Below are positions 19,199-28,876 of a stretch of DNA of 64,000 nucleotides, piece after piece (positions within the stretch are counted from its first letter, which is position 1; each line of letters starts with the position of its first letter). Location of the stretch: NCBI RefSeq assembly GCF_000497575.1, contig NZ_APJI01000010.1, positions 124,001 to 188,000 of the forward strand, given 5' to 3'. Position numbers and translations under genes: made by a program. The notes under the pieces are model-generated. The model was given only the letters and a program-made list of their open reading frames with translations. It did no database searches and was not told where the DNA came from. This DNA is from Afipia sp. OHSU_II-C1 (GTDB lineage Bacteria; Pseudomonadota; Alphaproteobacteria; Rhizobiales; Xanthobacteraceae).

Positions 19199-21451
19199 AT
19201 GCTGCGAGCCTTGCGCATCCGATCCCGGCTTCGCCCTTTTTCCCGCCGGCATCCCTGGATCAGCGCCACGATCCGCTCGGTGATGATTTTCTCCGCAGCT
19301 TTTGGCGGAGCCTACGGGTTCATTACCGGAAGCCGCAGCGAGACCTACGATCCGCACAGCTTCGCCCTCGGTGCGAGCTTCCTGTTCGCGCTGGCCTGTC
19401 TGGCGCTTGCCACGCTCAGCATGCGGATGCGCTGGCTGCGGAAGAAGATGCGCAAGATCGAACTGCACAATGAAGCGCTGGCCGACCGCAACTGGGAACT
19501 GAAGGGCGCCGAGGAACATGCGCGCAGCCTGTTCGAATCCCAGAGCGACCTGATAGTGCTGCGCGACAGCGACGGAATCATCACCTCAGTGAACGACGCT
19601 TACTGCGCCCTCGCACGCAAACCGCGCGAGGCTCTGATCGGGACACGGTTCACGCTTCCCGTGCTGGAACAGGGCGCCGTTGCGATCGAGCCGAACGGGA
19701 CACGGGCTCACGACCAGAAGATCGATAGCGCGATGGGTCCGCGCTGGGTCGCATGGCGCGAGGGCCTTGTGCGCGGCGATGCCTATCAGCCCGCCGATCT
19801 GCAATGCGTCGGCCGGGATGTGACGGACCGCGCCGAGACCGAAAGGGCTCTTGCCGAAGCGCGCGACATCGCCAATTCCGCCAACCGGGCGAAGTCGAAA
19901 TTCCTCGCCATGGCGTCGCACGAGATCCGCACACCGCTGAACGGCATCATCGGCATGAGCAACCTGCTGCTCGACACAGCACTGACCGCAGAACAGGCGA
20001 CCTACGCGAAGGCGGTGAAGACATCCGGCGACGCCTTGATGGCGCTGATCGACGAGCTTCTCGATTTCTCCAAGATCGAAGCAGGCAAGATCGATCTCGA
20101 ACACCGGCCGTTTGCACTCGCAGCAATGATCGAGGAGATCACCGAATTGCTCGCGCCCCGTGCGCAGGCGCGCAAGCTCGAGATTGCATCCTATGTCGAC
20201 GAGCGGTTACCGGCCGAGGTGATTGGCGACGCGGCGCGGCTGCGGCAGGTCCTGCTCAATCTCGCCGGCAACGCCATCAAGTTCACGCCCGCCGGCGGCG
20301 TCGCCCTGATCGTGGAGCCTGGAATCTGGCCCGGTGAGATCTCCTTCCTTGTCCGCGACACGGGCATCGGCATCGCGCCGGAAGCGCAGCAGCGGATCTT
20401 CCGAGAGTTCGAACAGGCCTCCGAGGGTACGGCGCGCAATTACGGCGGGACGGGTCTGGGGCTCAGCATCAGCGAGCGTATCGTCCGGCGCATGGGCGGG
20501 CGGATCACGCTGGAAAGCGCCGAAGGCGCCGGTGCAACATTCGCGTTCTCGATTCCGCTCGCGCCGGCAGCGCACAGCGATGGCGTTGCGTCGCCCTTCC
20601 TCGCACCCGATCTGACAGACAGGTCGGTCATGCTGGTCGGCCCGCAGTCGATCGAAGCCTCGCTGATTGCCCGGCGCCTGGGACGCTGGGGCGCACAGAC
20701 CTGCACGGTGGCGGACGCCGCCATCGCACGCGCATTGCTGCCGGAGCGTTCGTGGTACGCAATCCTCGTCGATTGCACGAGCGGCGATGCGCAGTTGCAG
20801 GATTTCGCCGAGACCGCCTCACGCCATGCCATGCACCGGATTGCGATGTTTACGCCGTCGGCGCGCCGCGATATCGCGCCCGGCATGATGGCTCTGTTCA
20901 CGGGATATCTGGTGAAGCCGCTGCGTGCGACATCGCTGGCTGCACGTCTGTCGATGCCCGGCGCAGCGCTGGTGCCGGAACTTCCTGACGACACCGAAGC
21001 TGCGATCGAATCCTCGACTATTGTCTCGCAGCAGATTGCGCAGCGTCCGCTCTCGATCCTTGTTGCGGAAGACAATGAGATCAACGCGCTCCTGATCCGG
21101 TCGTTGCTGACGCGCATGGGTCATCGCCCGGTCATCACCACCGACGGCGAGGAGGCCCTGGAGTCATGGCTGGCTGCAGACGGCGCCGGCACGCCTTACG
21201 ATGTGGTGCTGATGGACATCCATATGCCGAAGCTGGACGGCATCGCGGCCACGAAACGAATTCGCGCGTTTGAGGCGGAGCGCAGCCCGCAACGAACGAG
21301 AATTCTTGCGCTAACGGCAAACACCCTGGTGGATGATCGCTATGCCTGCTTCGAAGCGGGCATGGACGGCTTTCTGGTCAAGCCGCTCGACCGCGACAAG
21401 CTGACGGATGCACTGGCGGCAACTGCGTCATCACGCACGGTGAATGCCTGA
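19199..21451 (+). CDS. Hybrid sensor histidine kinase with two receiver-like domains
   Basis: A 750-residue membrane protein. Two transmembrane helices lie at about residues 21-42 and 54-75. A PAS domain is at about 105-220 (LFESQSDLIVLRDSDGII). HisKA has the phospho-acceptor H241 in MASHEIRTPLNG. HATPase has RDTGIGIAPEAQ and GGTGLGLSIS. A degenerate receiver-like domain (about 480-600) follows, and then a true receiver with D673 in VVLMDIHMPKLDG and the conserved Lys in GFLVKPLDRD. No HPt domain or dedicated regulator is encoded next door, so it must signal to a distant phosphotransferase. Start ATG 19199. Confidence 0.92.
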   Translation: MLRALRIRSRLRPFSRRHPWISATIRSVMIFSAAFGGAYGFITGSRSETYDPHSFALGASFLFALACLALATLSMRMRWLRKKMRKIELHNEALADRNWELKGAEEHARSLFESQSDLIVLRDSDGIITSVNDAYCALARKPREALIGTRFTLPVLEQGAVAIEPNGTRAHDQKIDSAMGPRWVAWREGLVRGDAYQPADLQCVGRDVTDRAETERALAEARDIANSANRAKSKFLAMASHEIRTPLNGIIGMSNLLLDTALTAEQATYAKAVKTSGDALMALIDELLDFSKIEAGKIDLEHRPFALAAMIEEITELLAPRAQARKLEIASYVDERLPAEVIGDAARLRQVLLNLAGNAIKFTPAGGVALIVEPGIWPGEISFLVRDTGIGIAPEAQQRIFREFEQASEGTARNYGGTGLGLSISERIVRRMGGRITLESAEGAGATFAFSIPLAPAAHSDGVASPFLAPDLTDRSVMLVGPQSIEASLIARRLGRWGAQTCTVADAAIARALLPERSWYAILVDCTSGDAQLQDFAETASRHAMHRIAMFTPSARRDIAPGMMALFTGYLVKPLRATSLAARLSMPGAALVPELPDDTEAAIESSTIVSQQIAQRPLSILVAEDNEINALLIRSLLTRMGHRPVITTDGEEALESWLAADGAGTPYDVVLMDIHMPKLDGIAATKRIRAFEAERSPQRTRILALTANTLVDDRYACFEAGMDGFLVKPLDRDKLTDALAATASSRTVNA

Positions 21452-21560
21452 ACCCCACCATCGCTGCGCGTTGCGGTGTCATAAATCCGTATCACGACCA
21501 TGATTATTGATACCTCAGGGCTGCGCTTGACGAATCAATGCGCGCAGCCGCGAGGAAGCC

Positions 21561-22589
21561 ATGAGCGGCAACAAACCGGCGCTGACGAAGCCGGATGCAA
21601 ACTCTAAAACATTTCGACAGCAGGCCGTTCGAAGCCCGCTTGAAGTATTTCGCCAAAATCCGCTGGTGCAGATGCTCCGGCCCGCTCATGCAAAATCGGC
21701 CGCAACGACCGCCGCCACCTGGCTGATGCCAAACCTTCTGCACTCAAGCCTGCGCGGCGAGGCCGTGCCGGAGATGATACAACCCGCGCGCCTCGGCAAG
21801 ATCGGCTCGCTGGAAGTCCGTCTTGCTCAATCCAAGAGCGACGTGAAGCGCGCGCAGAAGCTGCGCTACAAGGTGTTCTACAAGAACGGCTCCGCCATCG
21901 CCGACGCCGCGACCATGCTGGCACAGCGCGACAAGGATGCGTTCGACAAAATCTGCGATCACCTGCTGGTGGTGGATCATGCCGCCAAGCCGACAATGAG
22001 CGGCAAGCAGCCCGTGGTCGGCACCTATCGGCTGCTGCGCCAGGATGTCGCCGAAAAACACGGCGGTTTCTACACCGGTGACGAGTTCGACATTTCAGGT
22101 CTGATGCAGCGGCAGACAGGCTTGAAGTTCCTCGAGCTCGGCCGTTCCTGCGTATTGCCGCCCTATCGCACCAAGCGAACTGTTGAATTGCTGTGGCACG
22201 GCGTGTGGAGCTATGTGCGCCGGCATAATCTCGATGTGATGATCGGCTGCGCCAGCTTCGAGGGCACAGATCCCGACCGGCTCGCATTGCCGCTGTCGTT
22301 CCTGCACCACTTCGCAGCCGCGCCGGAAGGCTGGCGTGCCAGCGCTCATCCTTCGCGCCGGGTGGACATGAACCGTATCGCGAAAGAGAATATCGACACC
22401 AAGGCGGCGCTGCGGATGCTGCCGCCGCTGATCAAGGGTTATCTTCGGGTTGGCGCCTTCGTTGGCGATGGCGCCGTAGTCGACCACCAGTTTGGCACCA
22501 CGGATGTACTGGTTGTCATGCCGGTGTCGGCGATCTCCGGCCGTTATCTCGATCACTTCGGCGCCGACGCAACGCGTCACGCGGCATGA
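21561..22589 (+). CDS. olsB: L-ornithine N(alpha)-acyltransferase OlsB-like (GNAT fold)
   Basis: A 342-residue acyltransferase. After a variable N-terminus, residues about 75-330 contain LEVRLAQSKSDVKRAQKLRYKVFY, then ICDHLLVVD, GTYRLLRQDVA, and LELGRSCVLPPYRTKRTVELLWHGV. These are the hallmarks of the OlsB/hemolysin-like GNAT family. OlsB transfers a 3-hydroxyacyl chain from acyl-ACP to ornithine, the first step of ornithine-lipid synthesis at the inner membrane. OlsA is not in the window. The protein is longer than many OlsB proteins because of the N-terminal 70 residues; a later start is possible. Confidence 0.78.
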   Translation: MSGNKPALTKPDANSKTFRQQAVRSPLEVFRQNPLVQMLRPAHAKSAATTAATWLMPNLLHSSLRGEAVPEMIQPARLGKIGSLEVRLAQSKSDVKRAQKLRYKVFYKNGSAIADAATMLAQRDKDAFDKICDHLLVVDHAAKPTMSGKQPVVGTYRLLRQDVAEKHGGFYTGDEFDISGLMQRQTGLKFLELGRSCVLPPYRTKRTVELLWHGVWSYVRRHNLDVMIGCASFEGTDPDRLALPLSFLHHFAAAPEGWRASAHPSRRVDMNRIAKENIDTKAALRMLPPLIKGYLRVGAFVGDGAVVDHQFGTTDVLVVMPVSAISGRYLDHFGADATRHAA

Positions 22590-22600
22590 TCCATCTGACT

Positions 22601-22676
22601 GTCATTGCGAGCGCAGCGAAGCAATCCACTTTTGGGAGAAGCTGGATTGCTTCGTCGCTCCGCTCCTCGCAATGAC
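22601..22676. repeat. Dispersed palindromic repeat between convergent olsB and coaA
   Basis: Arms beginning gtcattgcgagcgcagcgaa and ending with its near reverse complement (ctcgcaatgac) enclose a short centre around 22629-22643. The pattern is a common interspersed palindrome in Bradyrhizobium-group and other bacterial genomes. It lies 12 bp after the olsB stop and 14 bp before the coaA stop and could end transcription from both sides. Confidence 0.8.
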
Positions 22677-22690
22677 GAAGAAAACTCTGC

Positions 22691-23647
22691 CTACAGCCGG
22701 CGCAACTGAACGTCCTCGATCACGTGGTCGCTGCCCTTCTTCAGGATCAGCGTCGCGCGTGGCCGGGTCGGCAGAATGTTCTCTTCCAGATTGACCAGGT
22801 TGATGGTGGTCCAGAGCTCAAGCGCCCGATCGGTCGCTTCCTTGTCGGACAGCTTGGCGTAGCGATTGAAGTAGGACCGCGGATCGCGGAACGCCGTGTC
22901 GCGCAGCGTGAGAAAGCGCTCGACATACCACTCGCGCAGGATCGGCTCCTCCGCGTCGATATAGACCGAGAAGTCGAAGAAGTCCGACACATACGGAACG
23001 GCCTTGCCGTCGCGCGGCAGACGTCCGGTTTGCAGCACGTTGACGCCTTCAACGATCAGGATGTCGGGCCGGTCGATTTCGACGCCTTCGTTGGGAATGA
23101 CGTCGTAGGTGAGATGCGAGTAGACCGGCGCGCGGACCGGCCGGCGGCCGGCCTTGATGTCGGACAGGAAGCTGAGCAGCGCCGGAAGGTCGTAGCTTTC
23201 GGGAAAGCCCTTCTTCTGCATCAGGCCTTCGCGCTCCAGAATCTCGTTCGGAAACAGAAAGCCGTCGGTGGTGACAAGATCCACCTTGGGCCGCGGCGAC
23301 CAGCGCGCCAGAAGCGCTTGCAGCACACGGGCCGTGGTCGACTTGCCCACCGCCACCGATCCGGCGACGCCAATAATGTAGGGCATCTTGCGATCTTCGA
23401 TGCCGAGGAAATGTCGCTGCGCGACGAACAGGCGCTGGGCCGCCGCGACATAAAACGACAGCAGGCGCGACAGCGGCAGATAGATTTCCTCGACCTCCTT
23501 GATATCGAGGCGATCATGCATCGAGTGCATCCGCGCGATTTCCTCGGCGGTCAGCGTCATCGGCATGTCGTCGCGCAGGGCGGCCCACTGTGCGCGCGAG
23601 AAAACGCGGTAGGGATTGTACTGAACCTGGTCGGCTCTCACATCCAT
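22691..23647 (-). CDS. coaA: Pantothenate kinase, type I
   Basis: A 318-residue P-loop kinase catalysing the first, regulated step of coenzyme A synthesis. The P-loop is [17 protein letters not shown] at residues about 93-109. [12 protein letters not shown], the KKGFPESYD motif, and [10 protein letters not shown] follow, all typical of CoaA. I choose the ATG at complement 23645-23647 ([18 protein letters not shown]), since the eight residues upstream are unconserved. It follows hisE on the same strand 54 bp away, as in many Rhizobiales, so it may be read through from the histidine genes. Confidence 0.97.
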   Translation of the reverse strand: MDVRADQVQYNPYRVFSRAQWAALRDDMPMTLTAEEIARMHSMHDRLDIKEVEEIYLPLSRLLSFYVAAAQRLFVAQRHFLGIEDRKMPYIIGVAGSVAVGKSTTARVLQALLARWSPRPKVDLVTTDGFLFPNEILEREGLMQKKGFPESYDLPALLSFLSDIKAGRRPVRAPVYSHLTYDVIPNEGVEIDRPDILIVEGVNVLQTGRLPRDGKAVPYVSDFFDFSVYIDAEEPILREWYVERFLTLRDTAFRDPRSYFNRYAKLSDKEATDRALELWTTINLVNLEENILPTRPRATLILKKGSDHVIEDVQLRRL

Positions 23648-23701
23648 GAGCCATTCCCTCCTGCCCGGCACCCGCGTATCCCCGCGTCTGCCGGAATTGA
23701 A

Positions 23702-24025
23702 CTAATCGCGCTTGCGCGCAGCTTTCTCTTCAAGGCCCGACATCTGAGTGCGCTGCGCCAGCGCGTCTTCGACATCGGCAAGACTGATGCCGCGCGACTT
23801 CAGCAGCACCAGAAGATGGAAGACGAGATCGGCGCTCTCGGCGATCAGATGATCGCGGTTGTTCTCAACGGCGGCGATCACGGTTTCCACCGCCTCCTCG
23901 CCCAGCTTCTTGGCGCAGTGATCCGCGCCCTTGTCCAGCAGCTTGCGGGTATAGGACGCATCTCCGCCCGACGCCGCGCGGGCATCGATGGTGGCTGCCA
24001 GATCGTGGATCGTAAAACGGCTCAT
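23702..24025 (-). CDS. hisE: Phosphoribosyl-ATP pyrophosphatase
   Basis: A 107-residue all-alpha pyrophosphohydrolase carrying out the second step of histidine synthesis. Signatures are [23 protein letters not shown] and the metal-binding [13 protein letters not shown]. It is a stand-alone HisE, not fused to HisI, as usual in alphaproteobacteria. The ATG is at complement 24023-24025 ([13 protein letters not shown]). It sits 99 bp downstream of hisF. Confidence 0.96.
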   Translation of the reverse strand: MSRFTIHDLAATIDARAASGGDASYTRKLLDKGADHCAKKLGEEAVETVIAAVENNRDHLIAESADLVFHLLVLLKSRGISLADVEDALAQRTQMSGLEEKAARKRD

Positions 24026-24124
24026 AAAGCGCCTTCTATCACTTCCGTACCCCGGTAGGGAGCGCAAAGAATTGATCGGATTCAGGTATTTGGCATACGG
24101 CCAGTTGCCTTCCCATAACGAAGC

Positions 24125-24889
24125 TCATGGATCGAGCCGCATCGGCAATCCGGCGCGAACCATGTGGTCCTTCGCCTGGCGGATGGTGAACTCCCCGAAG
24201 TGGAAAATCGAAGCCGCCAGCACCGCGGTGGCGTGCCCCTCGCGGATGCCCGCCACCAGATGGTCGAGATTGCCGACGCCGCCGGAGGCGATCACCGGAA
24301 CCTTGACGCTGTCGGCGATGGCGCGGGTCAGATTGATATCGAAACCCTGGCGGGTGCCGTCGCGGTCCATCGAGGTCAGCAGGATTTCTCCGGCGCCCAG
24401 CGAAACCACCTCCTGCGCGTATTCGATGGCGTCGATGCCGGTCGACTTGCGGCCGCCGTGGGTAAAAATCTCCCAGCGGTCGGAGCCGGTGCGCTTGGCG
24501 TCGATGGCGACAACGATGCACTGGTCGCCGAACTTCTCCGCGGCTTCCTTGACGAATTCACGCCGGGCAACCGCCGCCGAATTGATCGACACCTTGTCGG
24601 CGCCATACGTCAGGAGCGTGCGGATATCGTCCACGGTGCGCACGCCGCCGCCAACCGTCAGCGGCATGAAGCAGGCTTCCGCCGTCCGCCGCACCACATC
24701 GAGAATGGTGCCGCGGTTCTCGTGGGTCGCGGTGATGTCGAGAAAGCAAAGTTCGTCCGCGCCTGCTGCGTCATAGGCAATCGCAGCTTCGACCGGATCG
24801 CCCGCGTCACGCAGATCGACGAAGTTGACGCCCTTGACGACTCGGCCGTCTTTCACGTCGAGACAGGGAATTACGCGAACCTTGAACAT
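24125..24889 (-). CDS. hisF: Imidazole glycerol phosphate synthase cyclase subunit
   Basis: A 254-residue TIM barrel. [23 protein letters not shown] holds the catalytic Asp of strand 1 (D11). The second catalytic Asp lies in [14 protein letters not shown]. With HisH it converts PRFAR and glutamine to IGP and AICAR. It lies 12 bp after hisA on the same strand. Confidence 0.98.
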   Translation of the reverse strand: MFKVRVIPCLDVKDGRVVKGVNFVDLRDAGDPVEAAIAYDAAGADELCFLDITATHENRGTILDVVRRTAEACFMPLTVGGGVRTVDDIRTLLTYGADKVSINSAAVARREFVKEAAEKFGDQCIVVAIDAKRTGSDRWEIFTHGGRKSTGIDAIEYAQEVVSLGAGEILLTSMDRDGTRQGFDINLTRAIADSVKVPVIASGGVGNLDHLVAGIREGHATAVLAASIFHFGEFTIRQAKDHMVRAGLPMRLDP

Positions 24890-24901
24890 CGTTGCCTGCC
24901 C

Positions 24902-25642
24902 TTAAGCCGCCGCCCGCGCGTTGCGGATCAGCGTCAATGCCTCGGCCGGATCGAGGCGGCCGTCGTACAGCGCGCGGCCGGAGATCGCGCCTTCCAGCTT
25001 TTTGGCGCGAGGCTCAAGCAGCGCCTTCACGTCAGCGATGGAGGCGAAACCGCCGGAGGCAATCACCGGAATTGAGATCGCGTCGGCCAGCGCGATTGTT
25101 GCGTCGAGGTTGAGACCCTTGAGCAGGCCGTCGCGCGCAATGTCAGTGAAGATGATCGCAGCGACACCGGCGTCCTCAAAGCGCTGCGCGATATCGAGTG
25201 CCGTTACAGTCGACGTCTCAGCCCAGCCTTCAACGGCGACCCTGCCGTCGCGCGCATCGAGACCCACCGCAACCCGGCCCGGAAATTCTTTCGCGGCCTC
25301 TTTCACCAGCGCGGGATCGCGCACCGCGGCGGTGCCGATGATAACCCGGCGAATGCCCTTGGCGAGCCACGCCTCGATGGTCGCGAGATCGCGAATGCCG
25401 CCGCCGAGCTGCACCGGAAATTTCACCACCTTGAGCATGGCTTCCACAGCCTGCGCGTTCATCGGCTTGCCGGCAAACGCGCCGTCGAGATCGACAACGT
25501 GAAGATATTCGAAACCCTGCGTCTCGAAGGTTTTGGCCTGCGCGGCGGGATCGAGGTTGAACACGGTCGCGCGCGCCATGTCGCCCTGCTCGAGGCGCAC
25601 GCACTCACCGTTCTTGAGATCGATCGCGGGAAAAAGAATCAC
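24902..25642 (-). CDS. hisA: Phosphoribosylformimino-5-aminoimidazole carboxamide ribotide isomerase
   Basis: A 246-residue TIM-barrel isomerase (ProFAR to PRFAR). The N-terminus [16 protein letters not shown] holds the catalytic Asp; [14 protein letters not shown] holds the second. I place the start at GTG, complement 25640-25642, which overlaps the hisH TGA as GTGA, a typical coupled junction. Another GTG three codons upstream is possible. HisA and HisF are homologous half-barrel duplications and lie side by side here. Confidence 0.96.
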   Translation of the reverse strand: MILFPAIDLKNGECVRLEQGDMARATVFNLDPAAQAKTFETQGFEYLHVVDLDGAFAGKPMNAQAVEAMLKVVKFPVQLGGGIRDLATIEAWLAKGIRRVIIGTAAVRDPALVKEAAKEFPGRVAVGLDARDGRVAVEGWAETSTVTALDIAQRFEDAGVAAIIFTDIARDGLLKGLNLDATIALADAISIPVIASGGFASIADVKALLEPRAKKLEGAISGRALYDGRLDPAEALTLIRNARAAA

Positions 25643-26289
25643 GGTTTCCACTTCAGAAAATTTGAGATCAGGGCGAGACCAAAACGCTGGCTCTTCTCGG
25701 GGTGAAACTGCGTGCCGATCGCGGTGTCCCTGGCGACGATCGCCGTCACTGGCCCGCCGTAGTCGGCGCGCGCGACAACGTCGGCCTTATTCGCCGCATT
25801 CAGGTGATAGGAGTGCACGAAATAGGCATGGCGGCCTTTGTCGCCAAGCGGCAGCCGCTCCAGCACCGGATGCTCACGCACCAGATCGAGCGTGTTCCAG
25901 CCCATGTGCGGAATTTTCAGATCTTCCTCGCGCGGCGTGATCTTCACCACGTCGCCGGCAATCCAGTCGAGTCCCGGCGTTGTGACGTATTCCTTGCCCT
26001 GGGTCGCCATCAACTGCATGCCGACACAGATGCCGAAGAACGGCCGTGCCTTGTCGCGCACGGCCTCGGTCATCGCGTCGACCATGCCATTCAATCCATC
26101 GAGACCTTTACGGCAATCGGCGAAGGCGCCGACGCCGGGTAAGACAATGCGATCTGCACGGAACACCGTGTCGGGATCGCGGGTCACGACAATCTTCGCC
26201 GGCTGCTCCATGCTGCGCGCCGCACGCTCGAAAGCCTTTGCCGCCGAGTGCAGATTGCCAGAGCCGTAATCGATGATGGCAACGCTCAA
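25639..26289 (-). CDS. hisH: Imidazole glycerol phosphate synthase glutaminase subunit
   Basis: A 216-residue class I glutamine amidotransferase that feeds ammonia to HisF. The catalytic Cys is C88 in [10 protein letters not shown]; the His-Glu pair lies in [10 protein letters not shown] near the C-terminus. The N-terminal [18 protein letters not shown] is typical. It overlaps hisA by 4 bp and the DUF2628 gene by 4 bp, so these three are translationally coupled. Confidence 0.98.
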   Translation of the reverse strand: MSVAIIDYGSGNLHSAAKAFERAARSMEQPAKIVVTRDPDTVFRADRIVLPGVGAFADCRKGLDGLNGMVDAMTEAVRDKARPFFGICVGMQLMATQGKEYVTTPGLDWIAGDVVKITPREEDLKIPHMGWNTLDLVREHPVLERLPLGDKGRHAYFVHSYHLNAANKADVVARADYGGPVTAIVARDTAIGTQFHPEKSQRFGLALISNFLKWKP

Positions 26290-26786
26290 CGCGACGCTCC
26301 GGATTCAGGAAACAAGCCGATAATGCCTTGCGGCTGCGAAATGGATGCGCGTGGCAGCGGAGGCGGAGACGACGCTCCAGTGCGCTCACTGCCTTGCGCG
26401 GCCTTTGCATTCCAGCGCTCGAAGAAGCGGCGCTCGGCATCTTCCTCAGAGTCCGCCACGACAACGTCGAGCTGACGCCATTTGCGGCCCGACAGCTTCC
26501 AGCGGCGCAGCGATCCGGCCTCAAGACCGACCAGCAATGCGATGACAGCCATCACCAGCAAACGCGCGCCCGATCCGACGCCGGCAGCCGACATTGCGAT
26601 TTCAGCCACGATCATCAGCGCGATGTAGCCGAGCAGCGCCAGCCACAGCCGGTGCCAGATCAGCCAGAAGATCGCAGCGACGAAAGCCCAGACATAAAAC
26701 CCGTCGCGCACGAACACGAGCTTTTCCGGCGCCGTGCGGACATCGACGCCGTAGCTCGCCGGAGCGTGAACCGTATAAACCGCCAT
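26286..26786 (-). CDS. DUF2628 membrane protein embedded in the histidine operon
   Basis: A 166-residue protein. [16 protein letters not shown] and [22 protein letters not shown] match the DUF2628 family, with two to three predicted membrane helices (about residues 32-70 and 78-92). The C-terminal 70 residues are cytosolic, Ser/Pro-rich and variable. It overlaps hisH by an ATGA junction, so it is translated with the histidine enzymes. The family has no established function; the link to histidine synthesis may be only transcriptional. Confidence 0.85.
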   Translation of the reverse strand: MAVYTVHAPASYGVDVRTAPEKLVFVRDGFYVWAFVAAIFWLIWHRLWLALLGYIALMIVAEIAMSAAGVGSGARLLVMAVIALLVGLEAGSLRRWKLSGRKWRQLDVVVADSEEDAERRFFERWNAKAAQGSERTGASSPPPLPRASISQPQGIIGLFPESGASR

Positions 26787-26892
26787 GATCGTTCTCCGGA
26801 ACCTCGTTCGGCACGATCCGGCAAAGATCGTGCGTCACTCACTGGTCCAAAAGTGAAGTCCAGCGCATGACCGGCATGCGCTTCCGCTCAAA

Positions 26893-27486
26893 TCAGCCGC
26901 CCAGCGTGCCCTTGGTGGAGGGAATTTCGCCCGCGGCACGCGGATCGATGGCAACCGCTGCGCGGAGCGCGCGCGCCAGACCCTTGAAGCACGACTCGGC
27001 GATATGATGGTTGTTCTCGCCGTAGAGCGTCTCGACATGCAGCGTTATGCCGGCGTTGATCGCAAAGGCATTAAACCATTCGCGCACCAGTTCGGTGTCG
27101 AACTCGCCGATCTTGTCACGCGGGAACTCGGCCTTGAACACCAGCACCGGTCGTCCCGAAATGTCGATCACGACACGCGACAGGGTCTCGTCCATCGGCA
27201 TGTGAATGCTGGCGTAGCGGGTGATGCCCTTCATATCGCCGAGCGCCTGCTTCACAGCCTGCCCGAGCGCGATGCCGACATCTTCCGTGGTGTGGTGGTA
27301 ATCGACATGGAGATCACCGTCGGCCTGCACGGTGATGTCGATGCGCGAATGGCGCGCCAGGAGATCCAGCATATGATCAAAGAATCCGATGCCGGTCGCG
27401 ACATTGGATATGCCGGTCCCGTCCAGATTGACCGACACCATGATGTCGGTTTCCTTGGTTTTGCGCTTGATGGTAGCCGTGCGCAT
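26893..27486 (-). CDS. hisB: Imidazoleglycerol-phosphate dehydratase
   Basis: A 197-residue Mn-dependent dehydratase forming imidazole acetol phosphate. Its two His-rich metal motifs, [15 protein letters not shown] and [19 protein letters not shown], are intact. It is the monofunctional form without a phosphatase domain, as usual outside enterobacteria. It is the first gene of the leftward cluster hisB-DUF2628-hisH-hisA-hisF-hisE. It is divergent from hslV, 182 bp away; that gap should hold both promoters but no convincing boxes were found. Confidence 0.98.
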   Translation of the reverse strand: MRTATIKRKTKETDIMVSVNLDGTGISNVATGIGFFDHMLDLLARHSRIDITVQADGDLHVDYHHTTEDVGIALGQAVKQALGDMKGITRYASIHMPMDETLSRVVIDISGRPVLVFKAEFPRDKIGEFDTELVREWFNAFAINAGITLHVETLYGENNHHIAESCFKGLARALRAAVAIDPRAAGEIPSTKGTLGG

Positions 27487-27668
27487 GAAAAGTGCTCTCC
27501 AGAAGCCGGAAGTCGCGCCCTTTTAACAGGCACATGACGCCTTCGCTACTGCGGGATGACGCGATTTTTGCCTGAGTTTTCAGATATGGTGACCGGAATT
27601 CGCCGCCCGGCGGGTCGATTGCAACCGGCGGCGCCAGTGCCTAGATGAGGGCCCTCAACGAGGTTTTT

Positions 27669-28220
27669 ATGCAGGCATCACAAGCTGAAATCTGGCACGG
27701 CACGACGATTCTCACAGTCCGCAAGGGCGGCAAGGTGGTCATTGGCGGCGATGGGCAGGTCTCCATCGGCCAGACCGTCATCAAATCCAACGCCAAGAAG
27801 GTCCGAAAGCTCGGCAAGGGCGACGTCATCGGCGGCTTCGCCGGGGCCACTGCGGACGCCTTCACGCTGTTCGAGCGGCTCGAGGCCAAGCTGGAGCAGT
27901 ATCCGGGCCAGCTCACCCGTGCGGCGGTCGAACTGGCGAAGGACTGGCGCACGGACCGTTATCTGCGGCGCCTTGAGGCCATGATGATCGTGGCCGACAA
28001 GGAGGTTTCGCTGGTGCTGACCGGAACCGGCGACGTGCTCGAGCCGGAGCACGGCGTGATGGCGATCGGCTCCGGCGGCAACTATGCCCTCGCCGCGGCA
28101 CGCGCGCTGGCCGATTCCAACCAGGACGCCGAGACCATCGTGCGCCGCTCGCTGGATATCGCGGCCGATATCTGCGTCTACACCAACCGCAACGTCACCA
28201 TCGAAACGCTGACCACATGA
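27669..28220 (+). CDS. hslV: ATP-dependent protease subunit HslV (ClpQ)
   Basis: A 183-residue proteasome-like peptidase. [23 protein letters not shown] contains the Thr that becomes the N-terminal nucleophile after removal of a short propeptide. EDAETIV and the CVYTNRN end are typical. I start at the ATG at 27669 (MQASQAEIW); an upstream ATG at 27645 adds eight unconserved residues. It works in a complex with HslU, encoded two genes on. Its TGA overlaps the ATG of the DUF2585 gene. Confidence 0.96.
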   Translation: MQASQAEIWHGTTILTVRKGGKVVIGGDGQVSIGQTVIKSNAKKVRKLGKGDVIGGFAGATADAFTLFERLEAKLEQYPGQLTRAAVELAKDWRTDRYLRRLEAMMIVADKEVSLVLTGTGDVLEPEHGVMAIGSGGNYALAAARALADSNQDAETIVRRSLDIAADICVYTNRNVTIETLTT

Positions 28221-28828
28221 GCGCGGCATCGGACCAGGCAGCCTTGTCTGCAAGGTCGGGGCTGTCGCCGCGCCAGGGATTCATCATCGCAGCCGCGCTG
28301 CTCGCGCTTCAGGCCGCGATCCTCTATGCCATGGGGCGCGTGCCGATCTGCACCTGCGGATATGTCAAGCTCTGGCATGGCGTGGTGCTCAGCTCGGAAA
28401 ACTCGCAGCACATCGCCGACTGGTACACGTTCTCGCATATCATCCATGGCTTCCTGTTCTATGGCCTGACATGGCTGGCGTTACCTCGCGTGTCGTGGAT
28501 CGCGCGTCTTCTGATTGCGATGCTGATCGAGGGCGGCTGGGAACTCCTGGAAAATTCGCCGCTCATCATCGAGCGCTATCGCGCCGGCACCATCTCGCTG
28601 GATTATTACGGCGACAGCATCGTCAACTCGATATCCGACACGCTGGCGATGATCGCGGGCTTCATTGCCGCGCGGAAACTGCCGGTGATTGCGACGGTAA
28701 TCATCGCCATTGTGTTCGAGATCGCCGTCGGTCTTCACATCCGCGACAACCTGACGCTGAACATCATCATGCTGATCCATCCGTTCGATGCGATACGGCA
28801 ATGGCAAGGCGGGCCGCCGATTATCTAG
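28217..28828 (+). CDS. DUF2585 (UPF0314) family membrane protein
   Basis: A 203-residue polytopic membrane protein. About five hydrophobic segments are visible, with conserved motifs [40 protein letters not shown] and [12 protein letters not shown]. This set matches the DUF2585 family found almost only in Rhizobiales. The His/Glu/Asp residues inside helices suggest a membrane enzyme or transporter, but no function is known. It sits between hslV and hslU, overlapping hslV by 4 bp, so it is coexpressed with the protease. Confidence 0.88.
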   Translation: MSAASDQAALSARSGLSPRQGFIIAAALLALQAAILYAMGRVPICTCGYVKLWHGVVLSSENSQHIADWYTFSHIIHGFLFYGLTWLALPRVSWIARLLIAMLIEGGWELLENSPLIIERYRAGTISLDYYGDSIVNSISDTLAMIAGFIAARKLPVIATVIIAIVFEIAVGLHIRDNLTLNIIMLIHPFDAIRQWQGGPPII

Positions 28829-28876
28829 TGATCCGCCACGCTTGCGATCCATCTTCTTCAACAATAGCTAAGAGCC

